Shown here: positions 14,047 to 25,359 of the stretch, one piece after another
Layout of the letters: each line of letters starts with the position of its first letter
How positions within the stretch are numbered: the first letter of the stretch is position 1
Position numbers and translations under genes: made by a program
Origin: Pseudomonas fluorescens
Lineage (GTDB): Bacteria; Pseudomonadota; Gammaproteobacteria; Pseudomonadales; Pseudomonadaceae
DNA: 64,000 nt
Reading direction: 5' to 3'
Assembly: GCF_002022275.1 (NCBI RefSeq)
Contig: NZ_MSDF01000011.1
Coordinates: 55,155 to 119,154 of the forward strand
The notes under the pieces: generated by a model
Database searches by the model: none
What the model was told of the DNA's origin: nothing
The model's input: the letters and a program-made list of their open reading frames with translations, nothing else

Positions 14047-15489
14047 TCAGGCGACCCTGTACCCCGGCCGAACAATCTTCATGCTCAACGCACAGGTCAA
14101 AACAAACGGCACGACCATCGCAATCACCATCCCGATCACAAACACCGGGATGTACTGCGGAAGGATCGAGATAAACGCCGGCAAGCCACCGACGCCGATG
14201 GCCGACGCCTGCACCTTGTTCATCGACAGGAAAATGCTGCCCAGCGCCGAGCCCAGCAGCGCGGCATAAAACGGAAACTTGAAGCGCAGGTTCACACCGA
14301 ACATCGCCGGCTCCGTGATGCCGAAATACGCCGAAATCGCCGAGGTTGACGCCATGCTTTTGTCCCGCGCATTGCGGGTCATATAGAACACGCCAAGCGC
14401 CGCACTACCCTGGGCCAGGTTGGACATCACGATCATCGGCCAGATAAAGGTGCCGCCCTGTGTGGAGATCAACTGCAGGTCCACCGCGAGGAACATGTGG
14501 TGCATGCCGGTGATCACCAGCGGTGCATACAGCAGACCGAAAATCGCCCCGCCGAGCATCGGTGCCAGGTCAAACAGCGTGACCACGCCTTCGGTGATCA
14601 GGATGCCGAGGTGACGGGTCACCGGGCCGATGATCGCCAGCGCCAGCACGCCGGTGACGACGATGGTGGTGATCGGTACAACCAGCAGTTGAATGGCGTT
14701 GGGCACCCGCGCCCGCAGCCATTTCTCGATGACGCTCATCACATACGCCGCCATCAGAATCGGCAGGATTTGCCCCTGATAGCCGACCTTCTCAATCTTG
14801 AACAGGCCGAAAATATCGAAGTACGGCAGGCTCTGGCCGTCCAGCCCCGCCACCGCTTTGCCGTAGTTCCAGGCATTGAGCAGGTCCGGGTGCACCAGCA
14901 TCAGGCCAAGCACGATGCCGAGGATTTCACTGCCGCCAAAACGCTTGGCTGCCGACCAACCCACCAGCGCCGGCAGGAACACGAACGAGGTGTTGGCCAT
15001 CAGGTTGATCAGGCTCCACAGGCCATCCAGGTTTGGATAGGCCTCCAGCAAGGTTTTGTCCGCGATGAACATGCCCTTAGCGCCCATCAGGTTGTTCACG
15101 CCCATCAACAGGCCGGCGATGATCAGCGCGGGCAGGATCGGCATGAACACGTCGGAGAACACGCGCACCAGACGCTGCATGGCATTGGTTTTGTCGGCGC
15201 CTTTCTTCTTCACGTCGGCGATGGTCGCGGCGGCGAGGCCAGTCTGTTCGCGCAGGGCGGCGTAAACCTTTTCCACTTCGCCGGGGCCGATCACCACCTG
15301 GAACAGGCCGCCGGTGAAGAACGAGCCCTTGACCAGATCGACCTGGTTCAGCGCGCTGCTGTTGACCAGGCTCGGGTCCTTGAGCGCCAGGCGCAGACGG
15401 GTCACGCAGTGGGCAGCTTGCTCAAGGTTGTCGCTGCCGCCGAGGTTCTCGAGAATCTCGCGGGCAATGGTTGAATAGTCGTGGCTCAT
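14047..15489 (-). CDS. treB: Trehalose-specific PTS permease EIIBC
   Basis: TreB imports and phosphorylates trehalose. In this 480-residue protein the N-terminal EIIB domain has phosphorylatable C28 (AAHCVTRLRLAL), and a linker leads to a membrane EIIC domain (from about residue 105) with many hydrophobic helices and the GITEPAMFGVNLRFKFPF motif. There is no EIIA domain; the fused EIIA-HPr-EI protein downstream presumably provides it. It is divergent from treR with twin operators between them. Confidence 0.95.
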   Translation of the reverse strand: MSHDYSTIAREILENLGGSDNLEQAAHCVTRLRLALKDPSLVNSSALNQVDLVKGSFFTGGLFQVVIGPGEVEKVYAALREQTGLAAATIADVKKKGADKTNAMQRLVRVFSDVFMPILPALIIAGLLMGVNNLMGAKGMFIADKTLLEAYPNLDGLWSLINLMANTSFVFLPALVGWSAAKRFGGSEILGIVLGLMLVHPDLLNAWNYGKAVAGLDGQSLPYFDIFGLFKIEKVGYQGQILPILMAAYVMSVIEKWLRARVPNAIQLLVVPITTIVVTGVLALAIIGPVTRHLGILITEGVVTLFDLAPMLGGAIFGLLYAPLVITGMHHMFLAVDLQLISTQGGTFIWPMIVMSNLAQGSAALGVFYMTRNARDKSMASTSAISAYFGITEPAMFGVNLRFKFPFYAALLGSALGSIFLSMNKVQASAIGVGGLPAFISILPQYIPVFVIGMVIAMVVPFVLTCALSMKIVRPGYRVA

Positions 15490-15554
15490 GCTTGTTTTCC
15501 ACTTGGTTTTTTTTATTTGGGGGCAGTCATTGGCAGCACGCCGAGGGCAAAAGT

Positions 15555-15570
15555 ACTCGTCTGTACGAGT
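15555..15570. promoter_or_regulatory. TreR operator 1
   Basis: ACTCGTCTGTACGAGT has perfect 6-base inverted arms with a 4-base spacer. It lies 66 bases upstream of treB. Confidence 0.8.
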
Positions 15571-15580
15571 TAAAGCAACA

Positions 15581-15596
15581 ACTCGTACAGACGAGT
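15581..15596. promoter_or_regulatory. TreR operator 2
   Basis: ACTCGTACAGACGAGT is the exact reverse complement of operator 1. The centres are 26 bases apart, about two and a half helical turns. Confidence 0.8.
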
Positions 15597-15743
15597 TTAA
15601 AAATGTTTATCTATTTGCGACCCGCGCTTCGCTGTAAGCCACAGATATCCGAGGGTCTAATGGACAAACCCCACCCGGCCCACTAAGGTTCCTGCCGTGA
15701 ACGCGCCGTTCACCTTCACCACGTCGGGCACAGAGCCATCCCC

Positions 15744-16448
15744 ATGAGCAAATACAACCAGATCTATACGGATCTGCTTGCCAGCATCACCACTGAACGG
15801 CTGCAACGCGGCACGCGCCTTCCCTCCGAAACCGAATTGATGGACGCCTACCAGGCCAGCCGTGGCACTGTGCGCCGTGCTATCGAGCAGTTGCAGGAGC
15901 GTGGGTTCGCGCAAAAAATCCACGGCAAAGGCACGTTTGTGCTGTCGCCGAACCCGATTGAGTTCCAGCTGGGCGGCATCGTCAGCTTCCACGAAACCCA
16001 CGCCGACCTGGGCGATGACGTACGCACCGAAGTCGTCGAATTCAGCCAGTTCGCACTGGAAGGTTCACTGCTGCAACACATCGAAGCCGAGCCCGGCACG
16101 CTGATCACCCGCATCAAACGGGTACGGCGGATTGGCGGCAAACGCGTGATTCTGGACATCAACCACTTCGTCGCCGACGTGATCCCAGGGCTTGACCGCT
16201 CGATTGCCGAACAGTCGATCTACGCGTTCATTGAGCAGACCCTGCAGCTGCAAATCGCCTACGCCCAGCGCACCATCGAAGCCCTGCCCCGCAGCAAAGA
16301 CGACCAGGCGCATCTGGACCTGGATGGGCAAAGCCATGTGATCGTGGTGAGTAACCAGACGTTTTTGCAGGATGGGCGGCAGTTTGAGTACACCGAGTCG
16401 CGGCATACGCTGGATAAGTTTTACTTTTCGGATATTGCGCGGCGGTGA
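15744..16448 (+). CDS. treR: GntR/UTRA-family trehalose operon repressor
   Basis: This 234-residue regulator has an N-terminal GntR winged helix (RLPSETELMDAY.., SRGTVRRAIEQL, GKGTFV, residues 20-70) and a C-terminal UTRA effector domain. Orientation opposite to treB and the twin palindromes 150-190 bases upstream indicate repression relieved by trehalose 6-phosphate, as known for TreR; the effector is inferred. Confidence 0.9.
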   Translation: MSKYNQIYTDLLASITTERLQRGTRLPSETELMDAYQASRGTVRRAIEQLQERGFAQKIHGKGTFVLSPNPIEFQLGGIVSFHETHADLGDDVRTEVVEFSQFALEGSLLQHIEAEPGTLITRIKRVRRIGGKRVILDINHFVADVIPGLDRSIAEQSIYAFIEQTLQLQIAYAQRTIEALPRSKDDQAHLDLDGQSHVIVVSNQTFLQDGRQFEYTESRHTLDKFYFSDIARR

Positions 16449-16464
16449 ACATGAGGCGGGAAGA

Positions 16465-17700
16465 TCATTGCACTGCGATACTCTTGGCCAGTCCTGCCGC
16501 CCATGCAGTGGTCATCTTCTCGCCTATCAACTCGAAATCGGGGTGAGTGCTTCGGTATTCTGAAAGCTCTGCCATCGCGCGGGTCATGCCGCTTTGCACT
16601 CTGGCAAGCAATTCGTTGCAACGTGCCTCAGTCAAACCGCAGGAACTGCGCCCGAACTGGACCAGCATCTTGCGCTTTGGCCAAGCCTTCGAACCGCCGA
16701 GCAGCAAGCCCATGATGTCGTTGCTGCTGTACACCGTGGTGGTCACCAGATCGTAAGCCGGGGCAAGCCAAACGTCTGCGTCCTCGGCGCAATTCTCATA
16801 CAGCAGACCGAAGTTTTTCAGGTGTGCATCACCGTTCTGGATACCGGCAGAAAGCGCCACCATCAGGAAGAAATCTTCCAGCGTTCTGGTGACACGGCTT
16901 GGCGTGACAAATGACCTGATCAGCTTCGCGCATCCCTGGTAGCTTCCGTCATATTTCTTCGCGGCACCCCATCCTGATAGAACGCACATATCCTCGAATC
17001 CGAGGTAAGCGCTTGCACCGATGTCGAACCGTTTTACCACCAAGAGCTTCCCATGTGCGCTGAGCTGAAATTCAGGCACCTCGAGGCCGCAATGGAGTGC
17101 TGCTCGCATGCAGAAAAACTCATTGGCCGCCAATTGGGGAAAGTCAGATTCGCTGAACGCCTTCACCAAGTGTGTCGCGCCCCGATGGGTCAGACGTTCA
17201 ATACCGGGGGTCATGTCGTCAACGTCGCGTACCAGCACTTTCGGTTGAACACCCGAAACCCCTGAGTAGGCTGCGTAGGTTTTCAGGAGGTCATCGAACA
17301 GGTCTTTTGCTCCGTCATATACCAACAACTCGGAGAGTTTGACCTCAGGCAGTGACCCGTCGCCCGCGTCATGGGCAACACTGATACGACCCAGTTGGTG
17401 TGGCCCCACAATGCCCAGCAGAGCGAAGTCGTCAAAGCCGCGCACCGACTTGCTGAAGCGTCGCACAAGCTCGTCCTTGAGATGCCCTTCGGGGATGTTC
17501 ATCTCAAACAAGGGGTGTATCCCATACTCCCAGTTGTAGCTCTCAAGCCGCACCGGCATGGTCAGGGAAACGGCGTTCTCTTCGGCAACCGTGTCGTTAT
17601 ACGAGAAAATCGAATCGCGTCTGTTCTCCTGACCTCGGCCGAGTGCTCCTGCAGCCACACCGCCTACACCGATATACAACCGATCACTTTGACTCGTCAT
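16465..17700 (-). CDS. hipA: HipA-family serine/threonine kinase toxin
   Basis: This 411-residue HipA-like kinase keeps the key motifs: SGVQPKVL (residues 147-156), ATP-binding lysine in HLVK (K180), catalytic NGDAHLKNF (D291) and metal-binding APAYDL (D317). HipA proteins phosphorylate targets such as glutamyl-tRNA synthetase and cause growth arrest; this target is unknown. It overlaps the upstream hipB gene by 17 bases. Length is near the classical 440, so it is a full-length form rather than the split HipST type. Confidence 0.9.
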   Translation of the reverse strand: MTSQSDRLYIGVGGVAAGALGRGQENRRDSIFSYNDTVAEENAVSLTMPVRLESYNWEYGIHPLFEMNIPEGHLKDELVRRFSKSVRGFDDFALLGIVGPHQLGRISVAHDAGDGSLPEVKLSELLVYDGAKDLFDDLLKTYAAYSGVSGVQPKVLVRDVDDMTPGIERLTHRGATHLVKAFSESDFPQLAANEFFCMRAALHCGLEVPEFQLSAHGKLLVVKRFDIGASAYLGFEDMCVLSGWGAAKKYDGSYQGCAKLIRSFVTPSRVTRTLEDFFLMVALSAGIQNGDAHLKNFGLLYENCAEDADVWLAPAYDLVTTTVYSSNDIMGLLLGGSKAWPKRKMLVQFGRSSCGLTEARCNELLARVQSGMTRAMAELSEYRSTHPDFELIGEKMTTAWAAGLAKSIAVQ

Positions 17701-17938
17701 GGATGTTTCCTGATTTCAGCTCATCAAGGGTCATGCGCCGACGCTTGGGGATAGCGGTCAATTCGTATCCCAAGCCCTCAAGGATGGCCGCGACCTTGCG
17801 AATCCCCACTTCCGGGATGGTGTTGTTTTCAATCCCCGAGATGGTGGCGCGACTCATGCCATGCCGTTGCGCGAGCTGAGTTTGAGAAAGGCCGGCGGTT
17901 TTGCGCAGGTTTTTGATCAGTAGTCCTAGATCGTTCAT
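17684..17938 (-). CDS. hipB: HipB-family XRE antitoxin
   Basis: This 84-residue protein is mostly a helix-turn-helix (LSQTQLAQRHGMSRATISGIE, roughly residues 19-39), the antitoxin and autorepressor fold of HipB. I chose the ATG at 17938 (MNDLGLLIKNLR). The in-frame ATG at 17950 is also possible and neither has a strong ribosome site. TGCAT-rich palindromes lie just upstream. Confidence 0.88.
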   Translation of the reverse strand: MNDLGLLIKNLRKTAGLSQTQLAQRHGMSRATISGIENNTIPEVGIRKVAAILEGLGYELTAIPKRRRMTLDELKSGNIHDESK

Positions 17939-17958
17939 ATCAAAGTGCATCCAATTCA

Positions 17959-17989
17959 ATGCAAAATTACACAATATTGCATTAATGCA
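17959..17989. promoter_or_regulatory. Candidate HipB operators
   Basis: ATGCAA-N12-TTGCAT (17959-17982) overlaps the perfect palindrome TGCATTAATGCA (17978-17989) just upstream of hipB. GTGCATCC/ATGCATCC repeats flank them. Autoregulation is inferred. Confidence 0.5.
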
Positions 17990-18325
17990 TCCTATACAAT
18001 GCACTTAATTTTGAATACTGCTTTATTCGCGCGCGGTTCCTAGTTGAGCGTTCGCACACCAGAAACACAAACCTCCCACCAAGCGACTGTACAAAAAGGT
18101 AGCCTGGTGAAGCAGCTTGTTACCGTTGAGATATATCGCTACTTGGCAAACAAATACAACCTTCCGTAGGATGCGTTCGTGGCTATGGAACACCTTCCTT
18201 CTAACCTCCTATGACCTAGGGGTTTCGCTCTCCACACTGCGCCTGCTTCTTGCAGGCGTTTTTACATCAGCTGTAAAACGACGCTGCAACTCGTCCACGA
18301 CGGCGACCCAAGGAGAAAATCAAGC
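17990..18325. other. AT-richer gap between hipB and the TerD-like gene
   Basis: No gene is supported here. The gap holds the outer part of the hipB promoter and an intrinsic terminator at 18240-18263. An AAGGAGAA ribosome site lies directly before the ATG at 18326. Confidence 0.5.
18240..18263 (+). terminator. Intrinsic terminator in the leader of the TerD-like gene
   Basis: CGCCTGC-ttctt-GCAGGCG is followed by TTTTT. It ends 62 bases before the start codon of the gene at 18326, with no annotated plus-strand gene upstream. It may be an attenuator or the end of a small RNA. Confidence 0.65.
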
Positions 18326-20404
18326 ATGAATCAGGAGCTGTTCCTGCGTCGCCGTAGCAAAGTTCACGTCCCGATGGGCACTGGCACTGGCGCTGCGACG
18401 CGCGCTCAGGTCGCGTCGGCGGTCCGGGAAGTCGCGGCATTCCGATGCGTACTATCAGAGTCCCTGATTGAACAAATCGGCACGTTGTCAGCGACAGAAC
18501 TCAAGCATTGGTTGAGCGAAATCATCGGAATCCTTCAACGGCAAACTGGTGCTCATGTCCAGCACCGGCCGTTTTACCCTGACTTTCCAGAGCAGGTCCT
18601 GACCGCCTCCGAGGGGGAGTTGTACCTTAACGCCGTCATTCACTACTTTACGCTTCTGCGTTTACCGCCAACTGAACATTCGCGACCTGCGATGCTTGAA
18701 GGCAACTTCATATCCCGCGTTATCGAACCGGGAAGCGTCAATGAATTTGAGGCACTGCTTGAGCCACTGGTTTCATCACGCACTTCGCTCTCCGAAGATG
18801 AAGCCGCCGATGTCGCCTGGTTTATCCGAACATACAAAAACGATGTGTTCCGCCTACTGCCTGAAGCCATTCCGTTCCGGGAGATCCGCGCACAGATTGG
18901 CGGCGCACTTATCCTGCAGGTAGCCGGCGATGCACGGGTGGGCGCATTCCTTGAGAAAAACGTCGAAACAGCGACTGACGTGCTACGACTCGCGGTCGCT
19001 CTGAATGGTGGAGATGTGTCGCTAGCGACAGCTTCGACACGTTTCACAGCCATGAAGCGCTCTATACGCCGTCTGCTTTTGCGCCTACTCGACCAAATAC
19101 CCAACGCTGTAGAAGACGTGATGCGCCATGCTGAACGCTGGAAACGCCTGTCTGAAGTACTGCATCCGGGTGACTACGCCGATAAATACCCACGAGCGCT
19201 GGCCGCGATCACGGCAGCGCGGCGCAATGATGCGCCTGCTTCGTTTGGGTCACGTGTAGAAACTTTGTTTGCCCAGCGCCACATCGTCACGCTCACGCAT
19301 CTATTACAGAGTCGTCCTGGTGAGTTCGCACGACGGTTGGACGCAACCCTAAGACGAGCAGCAGAACCACAGCCGGTTCTAGACGCGTTCGAGGCGGTTG
19401 CGGCACACGTGTCCTCACCTGTTCTGCTGCAACTGCTGACCCAAGTACGTTCGCCACGCCCTCTTCCTCTGCGAGCGTTCACGCCGAAAGGTGCGCTGGC
19501 CAAAGTCTATGCCATCAAAGATCGGCGCGAGTCTCTAACACCGGACGTGCTGGCGCGTGCAGCCCGAATCTGCGAGGACGCTCTCGTAAAACGTTTTGCG
19601 TCGCTACCGCCGCTCGGTCGCTGCTTCATCGATCCCGAATTACGCGAATACAGAGTGCCGCTGGCACAGCGTGCCTCAGCAAAGTCACTGCGTACGCTGG
19701 TGCGCGGCAGTCGGTTGCCAATCCCTGATACGCGCTTCATTCGCCTGTTCCTGTGGTGGAAGAACGGTCGTGCACGTACGGACATCGACTTGTCTGCAGC
19801 ATTTTTTGACACCGACTTCGTCTTCAGAGAAGCGGTTGCGTACTACAACCTCAAGGGTTACGGCGGCTACCACAGTGGCGATATCGTGGACGCGCCCAAA
19901 GGGGCGTCAGAGTTCATCGACCTCGACCTTGATATCCTCGTCAAGAAGGGTATCCGCTATGTCGTCACGTCTATCAACTCCTATACCCAGCAACCGTACT
20001 GCGATCTTCCAGAATGTTTCGCTGGCTGGATGGCCCGCGCGGACGTGGCGTCGGGTGAAGTATTCGAGCCTAAATCCGTGTTCGACCGTATCGACATCGC
20101 GTCCGACACAGTTATCTGTCTTCCATTCGTGATGGACTTGCAGGAGCGACGCATGATTTGGGCCGACCTGGGACTCACTTCATCACCGCGCTGGAACAAC
20201 GTCGACAACAACCTCAGCGGGGTATCGTTGATGCTGCGAGCGTTGGTGCATACGCCACGGCCGGATTTGGAAACACTGTTCGACTTACATGTTCGAGCGC
20301 GGGGAGAGCGAGTGGCTTCGCCACAGCAAGCGCAGACAGTGTTTGCGCCTGATCACGGGATAACACCTTTCGATACGGACTTGATTCGAGCAGAGTTTCT
20401 CTAA
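18326..20404 (+). CDS. Large protein with a C-terminal TerD-like domain
   Basis: In this 692-residue protein the region from about residue 480 to 640 contains RTDIDLSAAFFD, YYNLKGYGGYHSGD, FIDLDLDILVKKGIRYVV and DRIDIASDT. This is the pattern of TerD/calcium-binding stress proteins, as also seen in MXAN_6230/SCO0854-type multidomain proteins. The first 470 residues are mainly helical, with no domain I recognise. There is no signal peptide or membrane segment. Function is unknown; Ter proteins are linked to tellurite, phage and envelope stress. No other ter gene is nearby. Confidence 0.55.
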   Translation: MNQELFLRRRSKVHVPMGTGTGAATRAQVASAVREVAAFRCVLSESLIEQIGTLSATELKHWLSEIIGILQRQTGAHVQHRPFYPDFPEQVLTASEGELYLNAVIHYFTLLRLPPTEHSRPAMLEGNFISRVIEPGSVNEFEALLEPLVSSRTSLSEDEAADVAWFIRTYKNDVFRLLPEAIPFREIRAQIGGALILQVAGDARVGAFLEKNVETATDVLRLAVALNGGDVSLATASTRFTAMKRSIRRLLLRLLDQIPNAVEDVMRHAERWKRLSEVLHPGDYADKYPRALAAITAARRNDAPASFGSRVETLFAQRHIVTLTHLLQSRPGEFARRLDATLRRAAEPQPVLDAFEAVAAHVSSPVLLQLLTQVRSPRPLPLRAFTPKGALAKVYAIKDRRESLTPDVLARAARICEDALVKRFASLPPLGRCFIDPELREYRVPLAQRASAKSLRTLVRGSRLPIPDTRFIRLFLWWKNGRARTDIDLSAAFFDTDFVFREAVAYYNLKGYGGYHSGDIVDAPKGASEFIDLDLDILVKKGIRYVVTSINSYTQQPYCDLPECFAGWMARADVASGEVFEPKSVFDRIDIASDTVICLPFVMDLQERRMIWADLGLTSSPRWNNVDNNLSGVSLMLRALVHTPRPDLETLFDLHVRARGERVASPQQAQTVFAPDHGITPFDTDLIRAEFL

Positions 20405-20440
20405 TACCTGTCACCTGGTTATCAAGTCATACCGAGGTGA

Positions 20441-20470
20441 TGCCATCGCAGGCAAGCCAGCTCCCACATT
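20441..20470. repeat. Single REP unit
   Basis: TGCCATCGCAGGCAAGCCAG followed by CTCCCACATT has no inverted partner next to it. Confidence 0.75.
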
Positions 20471-20508
20471 GGGTTGGTGGTGTTTGACTCACCGCGTACC
20501 AAAAACAC

Positions 20509-20537
20509 AAAACCCCGGCCAAAAGACCGGGGTTTTG
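20509..20537 (-). terminator. guaBA terminator
   Basis: On the minus strand AAACCCCGGTC-tttt-GGCCGGGGTT ends in TTTGTG, 30 bases past guaA. The stem could also act on the plus strand. Confidence 0.85.
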
Positions 20538-20566
20538 TTATTCAGCGTTCACCTGCTACCGCAGGA

Positions 20567-22144
20567 TCACTCCCACTCAATCGTCGCCGGCGGCTTGCTC
20601 GACACGTCATAAGTAACGCGCGAAATGCCTTCGATCTCATTGATGATACGGCCGCTGACAGTCTCCAGCAGTTCGTACGGCAGGTGTGCCCAGCGGGCGG
20701 TCATGAAGTCGATGGTTTCCACCGCACGCAGCGCAACGACCCACGCGTAACGACGACCATCGCCTACAACACCGACGGATTTCACCGGCTGGAACACCAC
20801 GAACGCCTGGCTGACTTTGTGGTACCAGTCGGCTTTGCGCAGTTCTTCGATGAAGATGTGGTCGGCGCGACGCAGCAGGTCGGCGTATTCCTTTTTCACT
20901 TCACCGAGGATGCGCACGCCCAGGCCCGGGCCCGGGAATGGGTGGCGGTAGACCATGTCGTACGGCAGGCCGAGTTCCAGGCCCAGACGGCGGACTTCGT
21001 CCTTGAACAGTTCGCGCAGCGGTTCTACCAGCTTGAGATTCATTTCCTCAGGCAAGCCACCCACGTTGTGGTGGGACTTGATCACGTGAGCCTTGCCGCT
21101 TTTGGCGCCAGCCGACTCGATCACGTCAGGGTAGATGGTGCCTTGGGCGAGGTACTTGATGTTGTCCAGGCTGGAGGCTTGGGCATCGAAAACGTCGATG
21201 AAGGTACGGCCGATGATCTTGCGCTTCTTCTCCGGGTCGGACTCGCCGGCCAGGTTGTTGAGGAACTGGTCCTCGGCGTTGGCGCGGATCACTTTGACGC
21301 CCATGTTCTCGGCGAACATGGCCATCACTTGTTCGCCTTCGTGCAGGCGCAGCAGGCCATTGTCGACGAACACGCAGGTCAGCTGATCGCCGATGGCTTT
21401 GTGCAGCAGCGCGGCAACGACCGAAGAGTCAACGCCGCCGGACAGGCCGAGCAGCACGTTGTCGGTGCCGACTTGGGCGCGCACGTTGGCGATGGCGTCT
21501 TCAGCGATTTTCGACGGGGTCCACAGGGCTTCACACCCGCAGATGTCGAGAATGAAGCGCGACAGGATGCGCCCGCCTTGCTTGGTGTGGGTCACTTCCG
21601 GGTGGAACTGCACGCCGTAGTAGCCGCGCTCGTCGTTGAACATGCCAGCAATCGGGCAGCTCGGGGTGCTGGCCAGGACGTGGAAGTCTGCCGGCATTTT
21701 GGTGACCTTGTCACCGTGGCTCATCCACACGTCGAGGCCGAACAGGCCGTCGGCGTCGATGTGGTCTTCGATGCCGTCCAGCAGGCGGCTCTTGCCAACC
21801 ACGTCGACACGGGCATAACCGAATTCACGCAGCTCGGAACCTTCAACCTTGCCGCCCAGTTGCTCGGCCATGGTTTGCATGCCGTAGCAGATACCGAAGA
21901 CCGGTACGCCCAGGTCGAATACCGCTTGCGGGCAGCGCGGGCTGTTGGCTTCGTGCACGGACTCGGGGCCACCGGCGAGGATGACGCCTTTCGGGGCGAA
22001 TTCGCGGATCGCTTCGTCATCCATGTCGAACGGATGCAGTTCGCAGTACACGCCGATTTCGCGCACGCGGCGGGCGATCAGCTGGGTGTACTGGGAACCG
22101 AAGTCGAGGATCAGGATGCGGTGGGCGTGAATGTCGAGGGCCAT
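20567..22144 (-). CDS. guaA: GMP synthase (glutamine-hydrolysing)
   Basis: GuaA converts XMP to GMP. This 525-residue protein has an N-terminal class I amidotransferase (C86 in [16 protein letters not shown]), an ATP-pyrophosphatase loop [11 protein letters not shown] and the C-terminal dimerisation domain ending PPATIEWE. The conserved start is [18 protein letters not shown] at 22144; an upstream in-frame codon at 22213 was rejected. It lies 82 bases downstream of guaB in the usual operon. Confidence 0.97.
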   Translation of the reverse strand: MALDIHAHRILILDFGSQYTQLIARRVREIGVYCELHPFDMDDEAIREFAPKGVILAGGPESVHEANSPRCPQAVFDLGVPVFGICYGMQTMAEQLGGKVEGSELREFGYARVDVVGKSRLLDGIEDHIDADGLFGLDVWMSHGDKVTKMPADFHVLASTPSCPIAGMFNDERGYYGVQFHPEVTHTKQGGRILSRFILDICGCEALWTPSKIAEDAIANVRAQVGTDNVLLGLSGGVDSSVVAALLHKAIGDQLTCVFVDNGLLRLHEGEQVMAMFAENMGVKVIRANAEDQFLNNLAGESDPEKKRKIIGRTFIDVFDAQASSLDNIKYLAQGTIYPDVIESAGAKSGKAHVIKSHHNVGGLPEEMNLKLVEPLRELFKDEVRRLGLELGLPYDMVYRHPFPGPGLGVRILGEVKKEYADLLRRADHIFIEELRKADWYHKVSQAFVVFQPVKSVGVVGDGRRYAWVVALRAVETIDFMTARWAHLPYELLETVSGRIINEIEGISRVTYDVSSKPPATIEWE

Positions 22145-22226
22145 GAAGTCAGTCTCGTCTAATGAATCAGAAACAACTCGGGGCTGAATAAGACAGCCCC
22201 GGTTACTTAACATTTTGCTGGAAGCA

Positions 22227-24349
<2,123 letters not shown>

Positions 24350-24373
24350 GGGAGTCCTGCGGTGTGGCTACTG

Positions 24374-24455
24374 GCGCCATCGCGGGCAAGCCCGGCTCCC
24401 ACATTTGATGTGTAAATACATTCAACTGTGGGAGCGGGCTTGCCCGCGATGAGGC
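24374..24455. repeat. REPIN (GCGGGC subtype)
   Basis: CCATCGCGGGCAAGCCCGGC and the inverted GGAGCGGGCTTGCCCGCGAT flank about 35 bases. Confidence 0.88.
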
Positions 24456-24492
24456 CCTGAAGGCTGGCAGCTTAATCCCTGCCCCACACAGG

Positions 24493-25260
24493 TCAAGTAC
24501 TCAAATACCGCCCGATCAACGCAATGCCACTCGCCAGCACCAACCACGTCACCAGCCTGATGAAAGCCTCACGCGACATACGCATCGTCAACCTGCGCCC
24601 ACACCACAACCCCAGCGCCATCGCGGGCAACAGGCACACCGCCAACATCAACAACGCCAGATCCGCATACACCCCGGCAATCAGGAAGAGGCTCAGACGC
24701 ACCACCGTGCTGCAACTGATCAATGCACTCTGGGTAGCTTGCGCCGCCGCCTTGGGCAAACGGCTGTTCAGATAGATCGCATATAAAAAGCCGCCACTGC
24801 CAAACAGCGCACCAAACAGCCCGCCGACCGTGCCCATGGGAATTGCCCAGCCTTTAGCGAGCTGCGCGGGCCGAGCCCTCACCGCCAAGCTATAAATCGC
24901 ATAAGCGCTGATAAACAGCCCCATCAACAGCAACAACAGATCCGAATGCAGGTTGAGCAAAAACACCACGCCCAGCGTGCACCCTATCGCCATGCACGGT
25001 AGCAATCGCAACAGCTCCGGCTTATCCACATCCCGTCGCGATTGCAGCAGGTTGCCAAACGCCGCCACGAAATCCAGCAGCACCAACAGCGGAATGATCT
25101 TCGACAGCGGCATAAACAGAATAAGGATAGGACCCGCCACCAGCGCCGTGCCAAACCCGGCGATGCCGAACACGATATAGGCCAAGACGATGCCCGCGCC
25201 GATCACCAGCCATTCCCCACTGCCAAACGACCACTGGCTCATCAGCTCAACCGGGCTCAT
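24493..25260 (-). CDS. TauE/SafE-family membrane permease
   Basis: This 255-residue protein has about eight hydrophobic helices. The duplicated family signature is present: GIAGFGTALVAGPIL near residue 35 and a GGLFGALFGSGGF loop near 147. Family members export sulfite, sulfoacetate or related organic anions, but the substrate here is unknown. It is divergent from the LysR gene at 25360, which may control it. Confidence 0.87.
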   Translation of the reverse strand: MSPVELMSQWSFGSGEWLVIGAGIVLAYIVFGIAGFGTALVAGPILILFMPLSKIIPLLVLLDFVAAFGNLLQSRRDVDKPELLRLLPCMAIGCTLGVVFLLNLHSDLLLLLMGLFISAYAIYSLAVRARPAQLAKGWAIPMGTVGGLFGALFGSGGFLYAIYLNSRLPKAAAQATQSALISCSTVVRLSLFLIAGVYADLALLMLAVCLLPAMALGLWCGRRLTMRMSREAFIRLVTWLVLASGIALIGRYLST

Positions 25261-25359
25261 GACTTATTCCTTGAAAGAGATGGGCCCCACTTTAGCCATC
25301 GGTGAGTGTTGCGACTAATATCTTCAAAGCCCCCCACCCATCTCGAAAAGGCATGACGC

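Noticed and set aside
18117..18329. A 70-codon frame ahead of the TerD-like gene
   Set aside because: It runs through the intrinsic terminator and lacks a ribosome site; the terminator is the better supported feature.
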